From the NCBI RefSeq assembly GCF_002776525.5, contig NC_045441.1, positions 115,625,831 through 115,689,830 of the forward strand: 64,000 bases of DNA, written 5' to 3'. The notes under the pieces were generated by a model. The model did no database searches and had not been told where the DNA came from. It worked only from the letters and a program-made list of their open reading frames with translations. Of this stretch, positions 10,405 to 23,250 are shown piece by piece. How positions within the stretch are numbered: the stretch's first letter is position 1; each line of letters begins with the position of its first letter. This stretch comes from Piliocolobus tephrosceles. Its lineage: Eukaryota; Chordata; Mammalia; Primates; Cercopithecidae. The position numbers were made by a program, and so were the translations under genes.

Positions 10405-10761
10405 TGATATAGTTTTACTCCACGTTCCTACTCAAATCTCATCTCAAGTTGTAATCTCCACATATTTAGGGAGGGATCCTGTGGGAGGCGACTGGATCAA
10501 GGGGATGGTTTTGCCCATGCTGTTTTATTGATAGTGAAGGAGTTCTCCTGAGAACTGATGATTTAAAAGTGGTAGTTTCTCCTGCACTCTCTCTTTCTCT
10601 TCTGTTGCCATGTTAATACGTTTTTTCCCTTCTGCCGTGATTGCAAATTTCCTGAGGCCTTCTCACCCATGCAGAACTGTGAGTTAATTAAACCTCTTCT
10701 GTTCATAAATTACTCAGTCTCAGGTAGTATCTTTATAGCAGTGTGAAAACGGACTAATACA
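10405..10761 (+). mobile_element. MST-type LTR, 3' LTR of the outer MaLR
   Basis: The 357-bp LTR starts TGATATAGTTTTACTCC and ends GGACTAATACA, with AATTACTCAGTCTCAGG near the end. It is more diverged from the inner LTRs than they are from each other, consistent with an MSTA/MSTB-type older element. Confidence 0.85.
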
Positions 10762-13039
10762 GAGGCTAAGCAAAAGGCTTATACTATAGTATCTGTCATT
10801 ACCTCTTAGTGATATCTGAACTCAGACCTCAGAAAAACCTCAGCTCCAAAATCATCATGGTAGACTTTCTTGTCCAACTCAAAAGCTTAGAGTATCCACA
10901 CAGATTAAATTTGAAAAATTCCATAATTTTTCCAGGTATAACTAATACACTCTGAGTGACTTAGGAATAATCAAATTCTTTGCTTAGAGCAGATCCCATC
11001 ATTCAAACTACATGTTTGACAGCTGCTGGGTGGTAGCTGGATGTTAAGTGAGACAGGTGAATTAGCATGAGATAATTCTGTTTCTTAGAATATTTGCCTA
11101 TGATTAAGTTGACTTTTTTTCCCTGTATTTAGAAACTGAAAGAGAACTTCAGAAATGGCTTAATTAATTCTTGAGTCATGTCAATTTTATCCTCCACTAG
11201 GTAGGCATTAAAATTTTCTGTTTAATAAAAGTCTTTTCTCTTATATCACTTGCTGATTTCTGCAGGAGGTCTACTTAACCCAGTAATTTGTATTTCTATT
11301 TTAAAATTATGTATTAGCAACAACTTGGTGACTCCTATTAATAGACAACTCCAGGTGCAGAAACAAAGAGTTATCTTTTTGTTTAGCCACAATGCATATT
11401 TTGCTCTCACCATAGGTAGTCTGAAGTTCACAGATTTGTTTATCTGTGTACTTCTTGAGAAGTTCCACTTTATCCTGGGAAAGAAATATCACAGAGATGC
11501 ACAACATTTTTCTAAATAAGCAATACATTATCAGAAACTCTGAGATATTTCTCATTTAAATTAATAACCTATATCACAATTCCTTACTTTCTAAAACAAA
11601 TGATAGAAATGAATACTATTAAATAAGAGACTTTAGAACATAGACTGGGAGAGAAAAGATTGGCTTAATTCATGAATTAATTCAGGCAACCCTAGAACAA
11701 ATGGCTTAACTATGACAGGTTCTCTCTCAGAGTTTTTGGGCAACTGATAAAATACAGAAAACTGTCAACTCAATTGCAGGTAAGCAGTCCAACAAATCAC
11801 TCACATGTACGATAAAGTGAGTTTTGTTTTGTTTTGTTTTTGTTTGTTTTTCCCTCCCTTCCCAGTCAGATTTATACTCAGGTCAGTCCAGCAAATAAAC
11901 CCATATAGAGAAATTTTACAGACGTGGGACTGTGGTGTGAGAGCCAAGAGAGGAGGCCTTGCCTACTCTTAATATGTAGATATGAACCTTGTGTGTGTAT
12001 CTCACCAGGAGTCCAGCATCCCATCTTGTGTCAATGACTGTGCTTCTGGGAAGACTGGAGGTTAATGCTGAGAGGATCAACTCTGTGTGCCTCAACTCCA
12101 TCCAACTAACCTCATGCCGCTTTTTATACACTAAACATTTTATGCACTAAAAATAATTAGAATTATTTCAGAACAAAATACAACGATCAGTACCACCACA
12201 ATCCCACAATCACAATTGGATATCAACATATAAAATAAAGTGCATTTTGAGAAAAATTTATCTTAGTAAAAATAGAAAATTACTGTAGATTTTCCTATAA
12301 TTATATTTATGGGTTTTAGGATATTTTAACCAGCATTTCTTCATAAATCTACTATAAATATCAGTATTTTCCCCCAGAGAGACATGATCCTAGCATCACT
12401 GAAAAAATGTCGGTCATGCTTGTGACTCTGTAGATACACACACTGACTAGTTCACTTTTTTGACGGATTTGTCTACTGTAAGGATCCAAAAATGATCCAG
12501 CTGGTGCAACTGTCAACATGGCCTATGTATCAAATGCTGTCAGGCTCAGCTGAAAGGGAGCATACTTTCTTAGCATCACTAACAGTTCTCTTAATAAAGC
12601 TGCCAACATTGCCAAATATAGTCTGTTGGTGTTTGAAAGGTTAAAGTAGTGTAAGTATTTATGTTACACATCTAGAAACAATTAATGGAATACCACATGG
12701 TACATTAATTAAATTTGACGTTTTATCATCTGGGTCTTGATAAACAAGTTGTATTTTCAGAGCTTGTTCTACCCTCAATGTACCGAAATTGTGAGAAGGA
12801 AGTTCGTGATATCTCTGTAAGGAATGTGTGTGTATCTGCGTGTGTGTATATATGTATATGAAATCATATATACATATATGAAATTATATATATACCATTT
12901 TAAAGATACCTAAGTTTTTGAAATTAAAGTTTTGCTTTCTTAAGGTTTTCCTATATGAATTGCATAATGCTCATATTTTCTTTTCTATACAGTATAGACA
13001 CACACACCACTTAGTAAATATTATCTAACCATTTGATGT
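10762..13039. other. No recognisable gene or named repeat
   Basis: AT-rich sequence. I note only a TTTTG/TTTG-rich run at 11821-11850, a 16-bp perfect palindrome (TTAATTCATGAATTAA, 11665-11680), and a TG/TA-rich low-complexity patch at 12826-12899. Open frames are short and unsupported. Confidence 0.6.
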
Positions 13040-13460
13040 GCAAAGTTGTTTCTTGATTTAAAAAAAACAGGTTATATTCCCAGGTTAGTACATATGCATC
13101 AACTTCATTCTTTTTACTAGTCAAAGAGTATAATATTGTATATACAGGTGCTAAAATAATTTTTTACCAGTGCCTTGTCAGTGGTCATTATTTTCAGGTA
13201 TTTTTGCTATTGCAAACAAGGCTACAATAAAGATCCTTAAATATATATATGAGACATAAATTTGCAAGTGGATCTGTAGGGATAGTTCTTATTCATAGAA
13301 TTGATAGCTCAGAGAATGTGGCCATTTTTCAGTTTGATGAATATTGACTACTTGCACTCCAAAGCAGTTTACACTAACTTAAGTGTTCATGGCATACCTA
13401 TATTCCTCACAGTGCTTATACTGTTACTAACTGTTGCCAAACTGATAAATGAAGATTATT
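13040..13460 (-). mobile_element. Ancient L1M 3'-end fragment
   Basis: Reads like the reverse complement of an old L1 (L1ME/L1MC-like) 3' region: GCTATTGCAAACAAGGCTAC, GCAAGTGGATCTGTAGG, GTGGCCATTTTTCAG, then CTCCAAAGCAGTTTACAC. Many substitutions make this an old insertion. Boundaries are approximate. Confidence 0.5.
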
Positions 13461-14435
13461 AGGGAATTTCTTTCAAGGGATTTCTGAGTTTCAAATCAGG
13501 ATTTGATATAGAAACTAACAACCCAAGATTTGTAATTCTGGGTCCAGGATTCTTTGAAACTCTATTTATGTGGGCATCTTCACTTTTCCCTAAGGAAAAA
13601 GTTCATATTTTTTTTATCAGATTTTCAAAGAAACCATTGATCCACACCTACCTGTGACCACAATGCTCTATTTCTAGAGAAAGTTTAAAAATGCAATTAT
13701 TTGTTTGTGTTTACTAATATAATCTTATAAAAACAGTAAATAATTCTTATTTTTTCTAAATTCTTGAGTTTTTAATTTTACTCATAGGGGAAAATAAAAC
13801 ACAACCCAGATAAGAGAGTATGACATCACTTTGATTATTATATAAGGCTTTTTAAAAGCTTAGACAATGTTTTACTGATTACAACAATACCTGACTCAAG
13901 ATGGCATGCCACATTGTTCCTTCTCTTACCTCCTATCTTCTATCCCCACCACAGTCTGTCTTTACACCCATTTTACTCCTCAAGCCATTGCAAGCGATGC
14001 CACTCTTGCTGTCTCCACTACTCGCTTGTTTTCATCCAAGGTAAGATAAATATATAAAGTAGACAGTTAAAACTCCAGTGTAATTCTGAATTGGTCAGGA
14101 AAATGTAACAGGATAATGTAATGCTGATGTAACAATAAATTCCCAAATCTCAATTGTTAGAAAAAACTAAGTTTATCCAGACTGCCTGAGTTTCATGGCT
14201 TTTCCATCTCGATATATGCCTGTACCATTTCTGTGGCAGGGCAACATAAAGTATAGAGACTCAAACTTCAGCTCATGGCTCATTAGTTATAGCCTGATGG
14301 TTAGAATGTATCATATACCCCTGCCTAACTGTACTAGGCAATTCAGGTAAGCAAATGTAATATTTGAGAATAATTATTGCCTCTGCCACAAACATCTATC
14401 CAACAATTTTTTAAGTTATGCACACCTAATAGTTA
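13461..14435. other. No recognisable gene or named repeat
   Basis: AT-rich unique-looking sequence. A possible decayed element near 14090-14340 could not be named. Confidence 0.5.
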
Positions 14436-14632
14436 TGGTTAGTATGTGTCAGATGCCATTCTAGGAGACTTTCATGCATTATCACATAGAATCCTCACCA
14501 AGTCCTATCATACATTTGGAAGTAGAATCACTGGAAGGTTATACAACTTGCTCAATATCGTTCAGACGATGAATGGAAGATAACGGAATACAAATTCAGC
14601 AGCGTGCCTCCAGAGCACCTGATTTTACTCCC
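14436..14632 (+). mobile_element. MIR SINE fragment
   Basis: The tRNA-derived mammalian-wide repeat core is recognisable: GTGTCAGATGCCATTCTAGG, CATAGAATCCTCACCAAG, ACAACTTGCTCAATATCG, then CCTCCAGAGCACCTGA. Heavily diverged, as expected for a MIR. Confidence 0.7.
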
Positions 14633-17600
14633 TGCTCCACACTTCCTTTTTTGTCTTCTTACTCATTTCACAAATACCAAAAACTTACAGTGCATATGAT
14701 ACTATAGTGTGGCTTAATGATATACCTAATCCTGGTCCTGGAGAAACTCATCATCACACAAGGTCAATGGGGGTCAACACATACTAGTTGAAGGTATTCA
14801 AGAGTAAGACATTGGCCTATGCACACATACAGAGCTGGGAGAGTGTATGGTGTGTTAGGAGATATGCCAGTGGCTGTACATAATTGGAGCTTAGAGTATG
14901 AGAGAAGTGGGAAAGATATATGATAGTAAGAGTTGCTGATTCCTGAAACTAGCCATTCAATACAAACTATGAAATGGTAAGCATTGCCTCTTTTGGCATT
15001 GCTATATTAAATTCCAATTATCCTAGAGGAGTAACCCCTCTAGAAAAACCATGTTGACTATTTCCTCTGTGATAGGTCCCTCACCCGTGTCAGTCTCAAG
15101 GCATCTGCCCTTTGGTAAATCCCCTTCATAGTACTTCTCATGGTTTTGGGACATATATTGCTCTTTTCTATGAGACTTTCATGACTGAAGGACACATATG
15201 GTCATGTTTGTCTTTGGTTCACCAGCAGAAAGGCCAAAGTGCCATGCAAGCACAGAGTTCTTCATTTTTACCCTCCCAAGCCTCTTGAATAACAGGGTGT
15301 TTTCCCAAGTCTCAATTGTCTTGGTCCAATCATCAAACATTGTTTTATCAAAAAGTATCTTTCTTTCTTGATACTGGAATGGAATATCATTAATGAGTAC
15401 AAGCATGAAATGCATTAGCTATTTCCCAGTCATGAAAAAATAAAGAGTAAAGATAAATATAAGCCACAGAAGTATGGACTGCCTGAAATAACTGTCTCTC
15501 TGAATTGAAGAAAACTTTACTTTTTACTTTTTATATATAAAAATAAAGCAGTCTTGTCAAGTTATAATGCAAATAAATATTTGTAAGAAAATGGAGGTTG
15601 TAGGTGCTTCTCTAAAAGATTATCTCCTGGTATATCATTAACCAGTTTTCTCTCCTACTATTTATTGATTCCTAAACTGAGTACTCTACCCTAAATAATT
15701 GGTGTCATGAGAAAAAGATGCTCCCCTGGATAGCAGTATTTGTTACCTTGGAAAATATCAGTAAGATCTCAAATAAACCCAAGTTTGCAATTTGAATTTA
15801 CTTGTCTATTGGCCAAAATGATTGATTACATTTTCAGGTACCAAGAACAAATACAAATTTAAATTATCTTCTACCTTTCAGGTTTAACTTAATTTTCCTC
15901 TCTAGTGTATTTATGAGACCATAAAAAAACCTAAGAATAATCCTATTTTGCTGTCTTCTTCTAGTTTCCTAACACTTATTATTCAAAAAACCTATAGAGT
16001 ATTTCAACTTTCAGAGTTACTGATGCTTTGCTCTATGGCCTTCTAAGGTAATGTCACAGAAGATAGATCTGGCATCAGTTACAGTGTCTGCTCATCTTTA
16101 CAGAACTTTCTAGCTCTGGAGACATCTCTGTGGAACAGAAACCTAGTTGTATTTAGCCTGTTTCCTCTAGCTGATGTATGTATTGACATAAATCGCTTTT
16201 TTACTGTGATATTTTCTGTATTTCTGTTGCACTGTTTAAGATGGAAACGTGGTTCCCCTGGCATTTTTTTTTCCTTTTTTTTTTCAGGAGCATAAACATA
16301 ACCACAGTGTTGGCATATTGTCTCTGAGTCTCACTTCAGTTCATCTGGCCAGTATATATATGTCTCACCTTTACTACTTCTCATTTGTATTCTTCTACCT
16401 TTATAACACCTAGTGAAGATATTCTGATCCACGTTATGCTCTAAGGGCTTTCCAAGAAGAGTCATAAGTGATAAAATGTTGCACACTTTGGCATGATTTG
16501 GTTTACTGACATAATTTCTTGGCTATATGATGCTGCCTAGAGAATCTTAGCACTGGAAAGGACCAGAAAACATGTGGAAGCAACAGCTTCATTTTGTAGC
16601 AAAGTCAACAACTAATGGCCTGGGGAGGATGAATGATTTATATAACTCACATGCTGATTAAAGGCACAGGTATGAATGAAAGCCCAAAGAGTCAGAGTCA
16701 CTTCCACCTTTTCCGTACAGCCTGCCTTCTCTGGAACTGCGTCTATTCATTCTTTGATGTTTCAGATGATCAACATTCATACTCAAGTCTGTGGGAAGAC
16801 AAGACAAGAGGCAACCTGACTGCCCTAGACAGAACCTGAAAAGATGTTAGAAACATCTTTCCCTACCTGCTGTGTGATCTGAGCATGGCCAGTAGGATAG
16901 CCCTGTCTGATTCTTGAGAGAGTGAGGCAAAGGAAAGCGTTAGTAAATAATTTTGCTATGATCCCTGCAGTGGTGTGGATAGTCCAGCTTGTGGTGGTAG
17001 AGGCCAGAGCTCAGCAACAAGATGCTACCTAGGGACGATGCCAGGTGTAGAAGTGACGGCCAGCCATCAGTGATGTCTGGGTAATCATAGCTCTGCCTCG
17101 CTTGGCTCTCATCATAGCCTGTGGCCTCCCTGTAGGTTCTGTAAGGTATCCTCCACACTTCCAACCAACTTTTTTTCTGTTTAAGTCAATCAGGGTCTTT
17201 TTATTTATTATTTGTGACTAACAGAGTAGCTATAGAAACCCATTAGGGATTCAGCCGCTGATTTACTTAGCACAAAGGCAATTTCTCTTTCCTCTTGTCT
17301 CTTGACAAATCTCTCTTTTTTTCCCAAATTAAATCCCTTGCGTCTATGTCTCAGCACCTGATGCTATATAAGCACTGAAACAGTAATTGTAGAAAAAAGA
17401 ATGAAAGGAATAAAGAAATGAAAGAAGGAATGGGTGGGGGGAGAATAGAGACACAATTTGGTAGCCTTCAGCATGTTACAGACACTTAAACCCAAGGAAC
17501 TAGTCTATATTACCTAGGGTTAAAGAGGAGACAGGAGTAAAAGGAGACAAGAGCGGATTCTGGGTAAATTCTTATTTATACTTCCAGTTGAGGAAGTAGA

Positions 17601-18366
17601 TCCCATAAAGAAGTCTGAGGAAGGGCAACCAGTGAGGTAGGAGAAATAAGACTGTAGGATCACTGAAGTCGAGAAGAAAGAAGTAGACACCTGTGCCAAA
17701 GGCCAATGAAAATCCAAATAAGAGAGAACAGAAAAGTAACTATTGTATTTGGCACCACCCAGGTTATTGGTACCTTTCGTTAGTACATACATTAGTGGTC
17801 TTCATTAGTGCACTCTCAGTGGAGTGGTGCAAAGAAAGTCTGATCCGAGTGGGTGGAGAAAGATTAATAGTTGAGTAAGTAGGGGTGGCAACTACAGGCA
17901 ACTCTTTCAAACTGTGCTTCCTTAAAAGAGAAAATAAGACAGAGCAGAAACCAGAGGGAGCTGAGTCATTGTTAACATACTCTTAGAGTTAGATCTTTGT
18001 TGTTCTAATGCTACCTAAGCCTTCTTCTATTATCACTTCATTGTTAGTGCTCTCAAGTATTTTATGTGCAGACTCTTCATGACTGATTTCAATCATTTTG
18101 ATTCCTTTGATGAATTCACACACTTAATTCATATACTTAACTCCAGCTGCCTCCTTTCTTCTGAGCATAAAAGTCTTATAAGCCCCTCACATATAACAAC
18201 TGTCTCAAGCCAGGCTCACACTGGCTCTCTCTTTTGTGTGGTCATTCTCTGGCCCATAGAAAACACTCAAATCCTTTGTGCTGACAAATCCTGGGGGTGG
18301 AATGAGAGGACTCCTTCCCAATTCAACAAGTTTTCCTTTATCATGTTGGTCGTAGTTTATCTCTCC
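14633..18366. other. No recognisable gene; weak old-repeat traces only
   Basis: Mostly unassigned sequence. At 16545-16625 there is a weak MIR3-like pattern (AATCTTAGCACTGGAAAGG, then CTTCATTTTGTAGC). Open frames at 15179-15415, 16079-16264, 16940-17164 and 17520-17792 are short, lack recognisable domains and have no splice or promoter context that I can defend. Confidence 0.5.
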
Positions 18367-18590
18367 GCTTTCATATATAGAAATATATCTTGGCATATAT
18401 ATACATATATATGAAAGTTGCCTGTATATATATGTTATACATATTTTATAATATAAACAAAATTTATAAACTAAATGTAAATATGAATATATAAGCTATA
18501 TAATGTATAAGCTATTATATATAAAACATAAACATATACATATTATATATGTTTGTATGTACATGTTGATATATAGGATTAATATATATA
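18367..18590. repeat. AT-rich low-complexity tract
   Basis: Alternating TA-rich sequence of about 220 bp. It includes an inverted repeat with 12-bp arms, CTTTCATATATA (18368-18379) and TATATATGAAAG (18406-18417). Confidence 0.8.
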
Positions 18591-18904
18591 GGACTAAGAC
18601 TTAAAGTTCATCAAGTCAACCATCTTCAAGAAATACCTATTAAGTTGCACGAGTAGTCCCTATGAAGCATCCCTCAGCAGACATAAAGTGAGGATCTAGT
18701 TGCCTCCATCCACAATACATCTTTCTTCTTTGTAGTCATATGAGAAGGGATTTATAAAACATTTCACAAGTTATCCTCAAAAATCCTCCCTCCCAACAAT
18801 CTCTGAAGCTTGTATACCCGAGAACCTGAGATGTGCGGAAGGTGCTGAAAAGACAAGAAACCATTTTTAGCTAAAGCCTTAGAAAATGTGTGAGTTTGGC
18901 ACTT

Positions 18905-19029
18905 AAAAACAAACTTTATTGAGGTATAATTGATAAATAAAACCTTGCACGTATTTAATGTATGTGCAAGCTTGATGAGTTTGAACATATGCATACACTT
19001 TGAACACGTGTATACATATGATGAGTTTG

Positions 19030-19069
<40 letters not shown>

Positions 19070-19135
19070 CACACACACCTGTGGCACAATCCCTACAATC
19101 AAAGTGCTAAATGTATCCAGTTTGAGGTGATGGGT
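18905..19135 (-). mobile_element. Ancient L1M 3'-end fragment with GATA insertion
   Basis: Starts AAACTTTATTGAGGTATAAT and continues with GATGAGTTTGAACATATG and CACAATCCCTACAATCAAAG, which resembles the reverse complement of an L1M 3' end. A GATA microsatellite has expanded within it. Confidence 0.55.
19028..19078 (+). repeat. (GATA)n then short (CA)n microsatellite
   Basis: About ten perfect GATA units followed by ACACACACACC. Perfect tetranucleotide runs of this length are usually length-variable. Confidence 0.95.
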
Positions 19136-19149
19136 TTTGGCATTTTGGG

Positions 19150-19174
19150 TTTTTTTTTTTTTTTTTTTTTTTTT
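19150..19174. repeat. Poly-T run
   Basis: An uninterrupted T run of about 25 bases. It may be the A-tail of an unrecognised minus-strand retrotransposed fragment, but no element body is identifiable to its right. Confidence 0.6.
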
Positions 19175-19559
19175 GTGGAGAATGCTCTGTATTGTATCTC
19201 GGCACCTCAGCAAAATACTTGTCTGGAAAATTCCCATGTGTTCTGTTTTAGAAAGCTACATTTCTCATTCCTTTGGAGTCCTGGGCCTCCTCTGAGTCTT
19301 TAGTGACAGGCAACAGAAACTAAGAGATGAGAAAAAGCTGAGAGATCAGAGCAAACTCAACTCAATTAGGAGACTCTCTCCTTTCTCAGCCCCCACACCT
19401 GATTAGTTAGCAAAGTTGAACATCTGTTTCTGGAACATATTCCTCCATTCTGTTTCAACACACTCTTTCTAGTTGTTATTGCCTTTCTTTAGGTCTTCAC
19501 TGAGATCCTACTGACCATTTTGTCTTCCTTCAGCCTCAACCCTCCAAGCCATTTTAATT

Positions 19560-19745
19560 AGTTTTCAAAATCATACACCTGGACTAACTTTTTGTTGCTT
19601 AAACATCCTTTAATAGCATCCCATTGTCTACTGTTTGAACTTTAAACTTCTTCACAAATTGGTCTCTAATTATATTGCCAGAATTATCTCCTGCCAGCTT
19701 TTTTCTGGTGTATCCTAATCTTCAGTGACACTGAATTGTAGTTTG
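19560..19745 (+). mobile_element. L2-like LINE fragment
   Basis: The run TTAAACATCCTTTAATAGC, ATCCCATTGTCTACTG, then ATCTCCTGCCAGC follows the L2 3'-region order, strongly diverged. Confidence 0.45.
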
Positions 19746-22700
19746 CATATACAGGTGACAGCGGGGCACTTATTAAATAGTTGAAAATAAATAAAATCTC
19801 TTAAACTATAAAATTATGCCACAACAGAAAAGTGCAGTAATGTGCCAATTCATCTTAAAGAGACAGCAATCATTCCTAACGTGTGGGCCCACCATGCTCA
19901 CAGACCAGCAGAGGAAGAAATAATTATTGGCAGTGGTAATTGACTGATTCTCATCAGGTGATAGACTTGCTGCTACATAAAAAGGGTCATATAGAGTAGA
20001 GAAGTCAGGGATTGATCCACTGTGGAACCTCTTGGTGCCATCATATCTAGTGGTAAACATAACTGGCTAATTGTAGCAACAGCTCACCAAGAGCCCTGAT
20101 TTCTCAAGAATAGAGACCTGAGGAGTAGTGGAGAATTAGTGAACCTTAACAATGATTGATAGAGAAGGAAGATGATAAACATATTTTTCCTGAGGAACTG
20201 TTTTTGGCATAATCAAATAATCACATAAGCTGCAGGTATAATATCTTACCCTACTAAATTTCTTTTTGTAAGTTAGTTTCTTTGTTTCTTTGTTTCTTTC
20301 TTTCTCTTTCTTTTCCTTGAGTGACTACCAACTTAAAGAACCACTGACAGGCTAGATTAAGTTTAACATGGATCAAAAGTGGATCTGAGTGATGCAAGGC
20401 ATTTACCTCGTCTACATTTAGGGCCTCAGTCATCATTACTATCGAATGACTCACAGACTGTCTGATTCATGACTACCTCAATTATATCTGACCTTACATA
20501 ATTGCTGCCTTGGACCAAGGTACCTACTTTATTGCTGGGAAGTCAGATGTAACAATGATCACATGACCAGATAATCCACTGATTCGACCATATTTCCCAA
20601 CTTCCAGAAGCTTCCAGCCTAGTAGAACATTGGACTGTCTCCTTAAAGGCACTGCTGAGGTACTAGCTTAGGGATTGCATGCAATCAGTCAAGAACTATG
20701 ATGATTATGAGGTGTTGTGTCCTTGATAAGTAGAAGACATAGGTCTGGAACCAAAGCTTGGAAGTAAGAGGAAATCTTCTTGTTATTATTCCTTGTGAGT
20801 CTCTTAGGACATTTATGATTTCCTTTCTCACAACTTTTGTTTTTACCAGCTTAGAGATTCAGAGATGGATATGCTTCTACCAGGGAACATAGTAAAGGAT
20901 CTTCTCAACTAAACTTAAGACTACAGCCTGTTCTGAATCACATCTATCTAATGTCCCCATCCCAGGTCTTAAGGCCCTGAATTTAGCACAGAAGACTAAC
21001 AAGGACTTTGCAAATCCACTAATTTCACAATCCTACCTGAAACCTAGCTTTCAATGCATTCTGTCCTACGATTAAAAAGATAAAGGTCACAGTAAATGCT
21101 ACCCAAGGAACTTCTGATGTTTGTACTGTTCCCTGAATTAGTAGTTGACTGACCTGAGTCTCTCACTTATTTTTCTTTCCACGTTTCAATGACACTTGAC
21201 AACAACCAACTACCTACACAAACCTTACCATTATCATTGATGTCTCAAATACTAGAGGTATTATATAAGCAATGTATTTCCTTCTACTTTTATCTTCTAT
21301 ATCTATCTCACTGCAAATATATATAAAAGAGGCATGAGTGAACCTCTTAATAATTGTGATACTACAGCATACCCATTTGCCATCAACAGTGCTGGCATCT
21401 CATCTAGATGATCTGACTAAGGGAAACTGGAGCTTAAACTAGCTACAAGGGTGTAGGAACAAGTTTAGAATATATTCACTGTTGTCCCACTAAATAAGCA
21501 AGGAAGCCGGAGTATGTAAATACCTGCTCCTGAGAGCAATGGTTAAGGGATGTTCACAGGGATCAATAATTCCCCTTTTTAGATTGATGTATTCATAGCA
21601 AAATGGACTTCAGAAATCAAAGAAGGCTCTCCAACAAAGAATGCAGGTGCTGGTAACTGGCCACTTTTCAGTGAATAGCGCAGGGTGCATGGGCAGGGCA
21701 GCAACAGCATCCACTACGAGGGTCGAACTTGGAAATGTTGAAGTTTTCAAGATATTCCTTGTCAGCTTCCCTCCCAACAAAATCTTGACTTTCATTAACT
21801 CTGTTTTAAATTCCAAAATGATTCTTAGCATTTTCTTGATCCCTCCATGAAATGAATTGCTCCATACCTTTATATACATGGCATGCACCAGAATGTCCTC
21901 CTCTGGTTCTCAGCCTAGGAAGCCATTCATCATTCAAGGGAGTTTAGATTTTCCCTCTTCTCTAAAACATTATCTGTTTCCCGGGTTCTCTGTTAATAAG
22001 TTGCTCTCATCTTTTTACTTTCATAGACTGTTATGCTTATCCCTCTTATATTTCATATCATACTGTATTGTAACCAAGTGTGTCTTCCCAGTTATGCCAG
22101 TAGGTTTTTCATGGCCTTACTCATTGTAGCTTAGCCTAAATACTGAACAGTTCTATTGTGAAATAAATACATCCTTTAACCTTAAGAAGTGTAGCTTTTC
22201 TCCACAGGTTTAAGTATCTTAATGAGAAGATGAGAAAGCAGGTCTGATCCACAAGCAAGCAAAAGTTAATTTTATTAGAAGTCATTTACTAATTCATCAT
22301 CATATATTATGGCCATTTTTGAAAGAAATCAAATTATAGAAATAGAGAGAGAATTGGTTTTTTGAGAGAAAAATCTGCAAGTAAATTAAGTTCCAGACCA
22401 AATGTACTTGTGGGTTTGGTCTTTTAAATAAAAATATAATTAATTCAATTACTGCCTAGTACTGTTTCTACATTTCCAATAGAAAGAGAATTATAAAGCA
22501 TTGGCTTTCAAGTGCCCATTAGCCTGGAATGTGAAATGTAGTTGTCATGTGTGGTAAAATAAGCAGAAATAAGCCTTATTCAGGACACATTAGGATGAGA
22601 AATTGCTTCTCTAACTGCCCAATTCTAAGTATTAAAACGTGTACTTAAATGATCATTTGAGGCTTACCTGTGTTCAGATATATATCACTAAAAGTAGCTG

Positions 22701-22805
22701 AAGCTGGTCTTTACAAGAAAGAAGTACAGAAACATCTGTAAGGGAAGTGAATGAGTGGGGAAAAAAGATACTCCCTGACATATATTTTTTAATGGTGGAT
22801 TGATG
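19746..22805. other. No recognisable gene or named repeat
   Basis: Unassigned sequence. A TTTC-rich pyrimidine patch lies at 20275-20316. Open frames at 21610-21888 (minus) and 21857-22129 (plus) overlap on opposite strands and show no known domain. Confidence 0.5.
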
Positions 22806-23250
22806 TATTAGTCAGAGTTTTACAGAGAAATCAGACCATCAGGAAGTTTGTATATGTGTATGTGTGGGGGGCAAGGTAGTACAGAGAGGGAGAAACACAG
22901 AGGGAGAGTTTAAGCAATTGGCTGACATCACTGTGGGGGCTTGGTAAATCCAACATTTGCAGGGTAGGCCAGCAGGCTGGAGTCCCAGGGAAAAGTTGAG
23001 AGTGAGTTTGAAGGCAGTGTGCTGGCAGAATTCCATCTTGCTCATGGGAGGTGGTCTGTGTTCTGTTAAGGATTTTAACTGATTGGATAAGACCCATCAC
23101 ATTATAGAGTGATCTGCTTTACTCAAGTCCACTGATGTAAATGTTAATCTTATCCAACAAACACCTTCACAGAAACATCCAGAATAATGTGTGAACAAAT
23201 CCCTTAGCATCACAGCCCAACCAAATTGATACTAAACTTCAGCATCACAA
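22806..23250. mobile_element. Interspersed repeat, family not named
   Basis: Starts GTATTAGTCAGAGTTTTACAG and ends near CCAACCAAATTGATAC. The reverse complement of the same family is at 50208-50615, so this is a dispersed repeat and not unique sequence. It includes CAGGGTAGGCCAGCAGGCTG and CTGATTGGATAAGACCCATC. I recognise the sequence as a common primate repeat but cannot name it safely. Confidence 0.6.

Noticed and set aside
15179..15415. 78-codon minus-strand frame considered as a small gene or exon
   Set aside because: There is no family resemblance, promoter or convincing splice context; frames this long are expected by chance in 64 kb.
18064..18414. 116-codon plus-strand frame
   Set aside because: It ends in an AT-rich simple repeat, has a minus-strand frame opposite, and no recognisable domain.
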